Origin: Methylophilaceae bacterium
GTDB taxonomy: Bacteria > Pseudomonadota > Gammaproteobacteria > Burkholderiales > Methylophilaceae
Assembly: GCA_947379975.1 (NCBI GenBank)
Contig: CANCPF010000023.1
Coordinates: 1 to 26,940, forward strand
Direction of reading: 5' to 3'
Length of the DNA: 26,940 nt
Both the position numbers and the translations under genes were made by a program. This document shows, piece by piece, positions 23,174-26,940 of the stretch (positions are counted from its first letter, which is position 1; each line of letters begins with the position of its first letter). The notes under the pieces were generated by a model that made no database searches, was not told where the DNA came from, and worked only from the letters and a program-made list of their open reading frames with translations.

Positions 23174-24607
23174 TCACAGCTTAATCATCACATGTCGAAC
23201 GCAGCTGTAATCTTCAATGGCGTACATAGACATATCTTTGCCATAGCCGGATTTTTTCATACCGCCATGTGGCATTTCTGACACCAGCATAAAGTGCGTG
23301 TTCACCCAAGTGCAACCGTATTGCAATTCTGCGGAAACACGCATGGCGCGTGCTATATCTGTTGTCCAAACTGAGCTTGCCAAACCATATTCTGAATCAT
23401 TGGCCCAAGCTACGACTTGCTCTTCATCATCAAATCGGGTTATAGAAACCACCGGACCAAATACCTCCTTACGAACAATTTCATCTGTATGCAGTGCACC
23501 CGCCACGATGGTCGGTTCATAAAAGAAACCGCGCCTGTCACTGATTTTTCCGCCAGTGGTAATTTCAATATGCTTTTGTGCGGCAGCGCGCTCAACAAAG
23601 CCGGCTACGCGGCTACGTTGGCGCTCTGAAATTAATGAACCCATTTCTACGCCGTCATCATTCTGCTCACCGATTTTAATGCTAGCGGTGGCTGAAGATA
23701 ATTCAGCGACTAACTTCTCATAGATTTTTTTACCTGCATAAATTCGGCAGGCGGCGGTGCAATCTTGTCCGGCATTGTAAAAGCCAAAGGTGCGTACGCC
23801 TTCAACCACAGAGGCAATATCCGCATCATCAAATACAATGACTGGGGCTTTGCCGCCTAATTCTAAATGGGTACGTTTCACGCTTTTACTGGCCACTTCC
23901 ATAATTTTTTGGCCAGTTGAAATATCGCCAGTAATGGAAATCATCTTGACTTGTGGCATGCCTATCAACGGTGCGCCAACTGATTCGCCACGACCTGTAA
24001 TGATGTTGATTACGCCTGCTGGAAATATCTCAGAAATAAGTTCGCCCAATTTCAAGGTGCTTAGCGGTGTCATTTCAGACGGTTTTATAACTACAGTATT
24101 GCCCGCCGCCAGAGCCGGTCCTAGCTTCCATGCTGCCATCATTAATGGGTAATTCCATGGTGCAATCGAGGCGACTACGCCAAGAGGATCGCGTCTTACC
24201 ATGCTAGTGTGGCCAGCTAAATATTCGCCCGCCAGTGCACCTGTCATATTGCGCAAAGCGCCCGCAAAAAAGCGGAAGACATCAGCAACCGCTGGAATCT
24301 CGTCATTTAGGGCGGCTAAATAAGGTTTTCCACAATTCATAGATTCAAGCGTTGCAAAGCTTTCTGCATTGGTTTCAATGGCATCGGCTAATTTTAATAG
24401 CATGCTAGAGCGATCACGCGGCGTTGTTTTTTTCCAAGTAGTAAATGCATTTTGCGCTGCCGTGACCGCTGCTGAAATTTGTTCTAATGACGCTTCTTTA
24501 ACCTGTGTAATGACTTCGCCGGTGGATGGGTTGATGATATTTTCTAGCGCGCCTTCTCCACTTACAAACTGACCGTTAATAAGCAATGATTTTTGGATGT
24601 TATGCAT
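23174..24607 (-). CDS. patD: PatD-like aminoaldehyde dehydrogenase
   Basis: NAD(P)+-dependent aldehyde dehydrogenase, 477 residues. It closely resembles E. coli gamma-aminobutyraldehyde dehydrogenase (PatD/YdcW) throughout, including NCGKP near 91, GEYLAGHTSMVRRDPLGVVASIAPWNYPLMMAAWK, and the C-terminal TWVNTHFMLVSEMPHGGMKKSGYGKDMS. Catalytic residues are Asn151 (PWNYP), Lys175 (IKPSE), Glu249 (LELGGK) and Cys283 (GQDCTAACR). AAAGGAA precedes the ATG. It lies 26 bp downstream of the eutBC fusion on the same strand, so the two are almost certainly one operon. The dehydrogenase may oxidise the aldehyde released by the lyase, in place of CoA-acylating EutE. Native substrate (aminobutyraldehyde, acetaldehyde or another aminoaldehyde) is open. 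Confidence 0.9.
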   Translation of the reverse strand: MHNIQKSLLINGQFVSGEGALENIINPSTGEVITQVKEASLEQISAAVTAAQNAFTTWKKTTPRDRSSMLLKLADAIETNAESFATLESMNCGKPYLAALNDEIPAVADVFRFFAGALRNMTGALAGEYLAGHTSMVRRDPLGVVASIAPWNYPLMMAAWKLGPALAAGNTVVIKPSEMTPLSTLKLGELISEIFPAGVINIITGRGESVGAPLIGMPQVKMISITGDISTGQKIMEVASKSVKRTHLELGGKAPVIVFDDADIASVVEGVRTFGFYNAGQDCTAACRIYAGKKIYEKLVAELSSATASIKIGEQNDDGVEMGSLISERQRSRVAGFVERAAAQKHIEITTGGKISDRRGFFYEPTIVAGALHTDEIVRKEVFGPVVSITRFDDEEQVVAWANDSEYGLASSVWTTDIARAMRVSAELQYGCTWVNTHFMLVSEMPHGGMKKSGYGKDMSMYAIEDYSCVRHVMIKL

Positions 24608-24633
24608 TGATAAGTTCCTTTGAGCGTTTGAAG

Positions 24634-26877
24634 TTAAACCGTCAAGTGTTGCAAGATATTTTCTAGTCGATTACCGGCAGCGCGATGTTGTAATATTTCA
24701 AATACTTTTTCTGCAATTACGCTGCCGGCTTCTATGGAAGGTAAGCCAGCAGAGTAGATGTTAGAAAGTACACTATATTCATAACGCATATCAGCATTGC
24801 CACTAAAATTAGCCGCTGCATTTTGCGTGTTGCGGTCATTTAGGCGATAAGCAAAATAGGCGGACATACTTCGTGAGGCCAAGGCATCGCCACCTGGACG
24901 TTCACCAATTAAGGTGACAACTAATTGTGCGGCCAAGGCATCGCCTATAGATTCTGCCAGTTTAACGCGACCAAATGGGGCTAATATTGGTTGGCCAATT
25001 TTTAGTTTACGGCCATTTAAGCCATCTAATAACACCGGTAATAAGTCTGGAATATTGTGGTGAATCGCCTCTGCGCTTAAGCCGTCTGAGATAATTATTT
25101 GTACGTCGTTATTTTCTGGGCTTAGGCTATTTAAATCGCTATCAGCCAATATAGCGCCTAAGGAAGGGTCGTTTAAATGTTCACTTTTATTATTTGCCGC
25201 AGTATGCAATTCTCGCAACGCAATGTTGCCCATTTCAGCTGGGCGCAAATCTGCGTAAATAGCCTCGCGACCGATGGCTTGGTTAGCTTTCATTAAGCGC
25301 ATCACGCGATTTGATGGCCGCGCACCTGCATTTTCAAAGCCGTAAATGGCTGGTACCGACTCTTGTAAGCGTTGAAATTCACTGGCGTCAAATTGGCCAT
25401 TTGAAGTGCAGAATATTTTTGGATTACCCCAGTTGACACCGCGTTGAACATTACCATCGTCATCTTCTATAAATATCCCTTTGCTTATTGCCCAAGCTAA
25501 AAATTCAGGCGCGGGCTTTAAGTTATAAGTTTCGCGTAAGGTTTGATCGTCATGGCCGCTGGTATCAAAATAAGCCAGCATGCGGTCTGTGCCTAAATAC
25601 ACATCCATGAAAAAATTAGCGCCAGCGGCTGTCAGCAGTTCGGTCGCCATTTGCTGGCCTTCTATGGTCACTTGAGAATGCAAGGTGTAGCAAGGCGCCA
25701 TGCCCATCGCCAAGCCCATGAGTTTCCCCATAAAATGGTCTTGCAAGCATGAGTAGATCATTTCATGATTATCTAAATGCGTTTCTGGGCCAATAAATCC
25801 TGTGACATTATTCACCATAAACGGCGAATAACGACGTGCTAGGCCATAACAAAGTGCTTCGGTGGTCGCCATATCCATACCGTCATGTTTGTTATAGCTT
25901 AATTCACTGCCTTGACCTGTTTCAAAATACATAAAGTTTTCAGCGATTCCTGCCAAGGGGCCGCTAATTTGCATGGTTTCGTAGGCGTCATCTAGCAACG
26001 CAACCGTCACATCAAATTCGTCTGTCAGTGTGCGTTCGGTGCCGGCTAGGCTTTGAAACATAATCTCCACCGGCGCGCCTTCTTTCAGGCATGTCAGTTG
26101 CGTTTTTATATGGGATAGCACACAAATTTGCGTTGGCGCGCCAGTTTCACGCCGAATTTTGTCCAAGTGATGCAAGGTGGCGCTAATGTTCGCCACACTA
26201 TCAATCGCCGGATTTAAACCTAAAATAGCATCGCCAGAACCCATGCTCAAGCCGGTGTAAAGCAACATGGTCATGCCACTTAAGTTATCGGTAGGATGAT
26301 TTGGTTGTAAGCGCGAAGATAGCGTACCTGGTAAACCGACGATGGTGCGCGCTTTACCTGATGCGCCAGTTTTTAGTTTTTTGGCGAGTAAAACCAGTTC
26401 GTGTACATCCAGCAATTTAGTCAGCGCGGCAACCATGACGCCAGTTAGTGCTGTGCCTACCTGTCGAATACGCGCACCATTAGCTCTTAATAAATTGTCT
26501 TTTAGTTCACCTAAAGTACAGTGTGCTATTTCAGAAAATACGCTGTGATTAATATCATAATTGACCTGCATCACGCTATCAATGCGGCCATGAATATCGG
26601 TTAATGGAGTGTCAAAAATCTTCTGTAAAGTAAAGCTGGAAAGTAAAGCGCGTGCGGCTTCGCGCATAATTTCGTCGCTAGCCGCTAATCCCGCTTTACG
26701 GTCGCCAGCTTTACTGATATCCGCCGCGCCGAGTACGTGTTTTAAATCTTTAAAAGTAAATGTGCGGCCATGCAGTTTAATGGTGTACGGTAAAGTTGCG
26801 CTTGGTACGGGCAGCAGAATGTTGTCTAGGCGGCTTAGTTTTTTAGCACTTAAAGGTGTTTGATGCAGTGTTTGCAT
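24634..26877 (-). CDS. eutBC: Fused EutB-EutC ethanolamine ammonia-lyase
   Basis: Adenosylcobalamin-dependent lyase converting ethanolamine to acetaldehyde and ammonia, normally two polypeptides. Residues about 30-490 match EutB: GLPGTLSSRLQP (R189, Q191), GLNP (N222), FETGQG (E319), NNVTGFIGPE and LQDHFMGKLMG. Residues about 505-747 match EutC: NAGARPSNRVMR, VQIIISDGLSAEAI, FGRVKLAESIGDAL, LIGERPGG and VLSNIYSAGLPSIEAG. There is no stop between them. The first 30 residues are extra. At the position of characterised EutB Asp362 (MGCDxCYTNH) this protein has MGMAPCYTLH, giving Ala394. AAGGGAT precedes the ATG. It is followed in operon by a PatD-like dehydrogenase. No EutA reactivase, EutE, shell protein or cobalamin riboswitch is visible within the window. 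Confidence 0.92.
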   Translation of the reverse strand: MQTLHQTPLSAKKLSRLDNILLPVPSATLPYTIKLHGRTFTFKDLKHVLGAADISKAGDRKAGLAASDEIMREAARALLSSFTLQKIFDTPLTDIHGRIDSVMQVNYDINHSVFSEIAHCTLGELKDNLLRANGARIRQVGTALTGVMVAALTKLLDVHELVLLAKKLKTGASGKARTIVGLPGTLSSRLQPNHPTDNLSGMTMLLYTGLSMGSGDAILGLNPAIDSVANISATLHHLDKIRRETGAPTQICVLSHIKTQLTCLKEGAPVEIMFQSLAGTERTLTDEFDVTVALLDDAYETMQISGPLAGIAENFMYFETGQGSELSYNKHDGMDMATTEALCYGLARRYSPFMVNNVTGFIGPETHLDNHEMIYSCLQDHFMGKLMGLAMGMAPCYTLHSQVTIEGQQMATELLTAAGANFFMDVYLGTDRMLAYFDTSGHDDQTLRETYNLKPAPEFLAWAISKGIFIEDDDGNVQRGVNWGNPKIFCTSNGQFDASEFQRLQESVPAIYGFENAGARPSNRVMRLMKANQAIGREAIYADLRPAEMGNIALRELHTAANNKSEHLNDPSLGAILADSDLNSLSPENNDVQIIISDGLSAEAIHHNIPDLLPVLLDGLNGRKLKIGQPILAPFGRVKLAESIGDALAAQLVVTLIGERPGGDALASRSMSAYFAYRLNDRNTQNAAANFSGNADMRYEYSVLSNIYSAGLPSIEAGSVIAEKVFEILQHRAAGNRLENILQHLTV

Positions 26878-26904
26878 TGCCAGTATCCCTTGTTAACTCA
26901 TTAC

Positions 26905-26918
26905 AAGCTAGTTAGCTT
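26905..26918. promoter_or_regulatory. Palindrome upstream of eutBC, possible operator
   Basis: AAGCTA-GT-TAGCTT is a perfect six-base-arm inverted repeat, 28 bp upstream of the eutBC start and before its ribosome binding site. It could be an operator for a dimeric repressor or activator. No regulator gene is visible in the window to pair with it. Confidence 0.3.
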
Positions 26919-26940
26919 CACTTATTTAATGCATTCCAAT

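Noticed and set aside
23174..24607. Assignment of the dehydrogenase as EutE (CoA-acylating acetaldehyde dehydrogenase)
   Set aside because: The sequence tracks PatD throughout and has the standard Cys283/Glu249 pair of hydrolytic aldehyde dehydrogenases.
26878..26940. Cobalamin riboswitch upstream of the eutBC fusion
   Set aside because: Only 63 bases of upstream sequence are available and they show no B12-box-like element; it could still lie outside the window.

Overview
This window looks like a chromosomal stretch from a betaproteobacterium, most likely a methylotroph of the Methylophilaceae (Methylotenera/Methylophilus-like). The basis is protein resemblance and gene order recalled from that class (hrcA-hemH next to nadK-recN, fur divergent from bamE, dapB-carAB-greA, yhbY/rlmE-ftsH-folP-glmM), together with AT-rich DNA. 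The genus is an inference, not a measured placement. No rRNA, tRNA, insertion sequence, prophage or CRISPR array was seen.

Positions 1-18538 are a dense housekeeping block. It starts with a ferrochelatase cut by the window edge, then the heat-shock repressor HrcA, NAD kinase, the recombination protein RecN, Fur, and an outer-membrane assembly lipoprotein BamE with an unusually long tail. Dihydrodipicolinate reductase and both carbamoyl-phosphate synthetase subunits follow; the latter lie behind a strong promoter and a structured leader. Next come GreA, a DUF4149 membrane protein, the ribosome factor YhbY, the 23S rRNA methyltransferase RlmE, the protease FtsH, dihydropteroate synthase (with a possibly leaderless promoter) and phosphoglucosamine mutase.

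Positions 18539-22881 are accessory. A PAP2 lipid phosphatase, a secreted zinc-dependent phospholipase C-like protein and a GT4 glycosyltransferase resembling diacylglycerol glucosyltransferases sit together. Each has an upstream array of TTCAT/GTCAC-type pentamers with 11-bp periodicity, resembling PhoB boxes, and in two cases the array ends 10-11 bp before a plausible -10. I infer a phosphate-starvation membrane-lipid remodelling cassette: phospholipase and phosphatase make diacylglycerol, and the glycosyltransferase caps it with sugar. The rRNA methyltransferase RlmF follows.

Positions 22882-26940 hold a C-terminal remnant of triosephosphate isomerase (tpiA), which suggests a rearrangement scar downstream of glmM. 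It is followed by a minus-strand pair: a fused EutB-EutC ethanolamine ammonia-lyase and a PatD-like aminoaldehyde dehydrogenase. The EutB half carries Ala where the characterised enzyme has the substrate-contacting Asp362. No microcompartment, reactivase or EutE gene is visible, so this may be a free-standing or substrate-shifted amino-alcohol lyase pathway.
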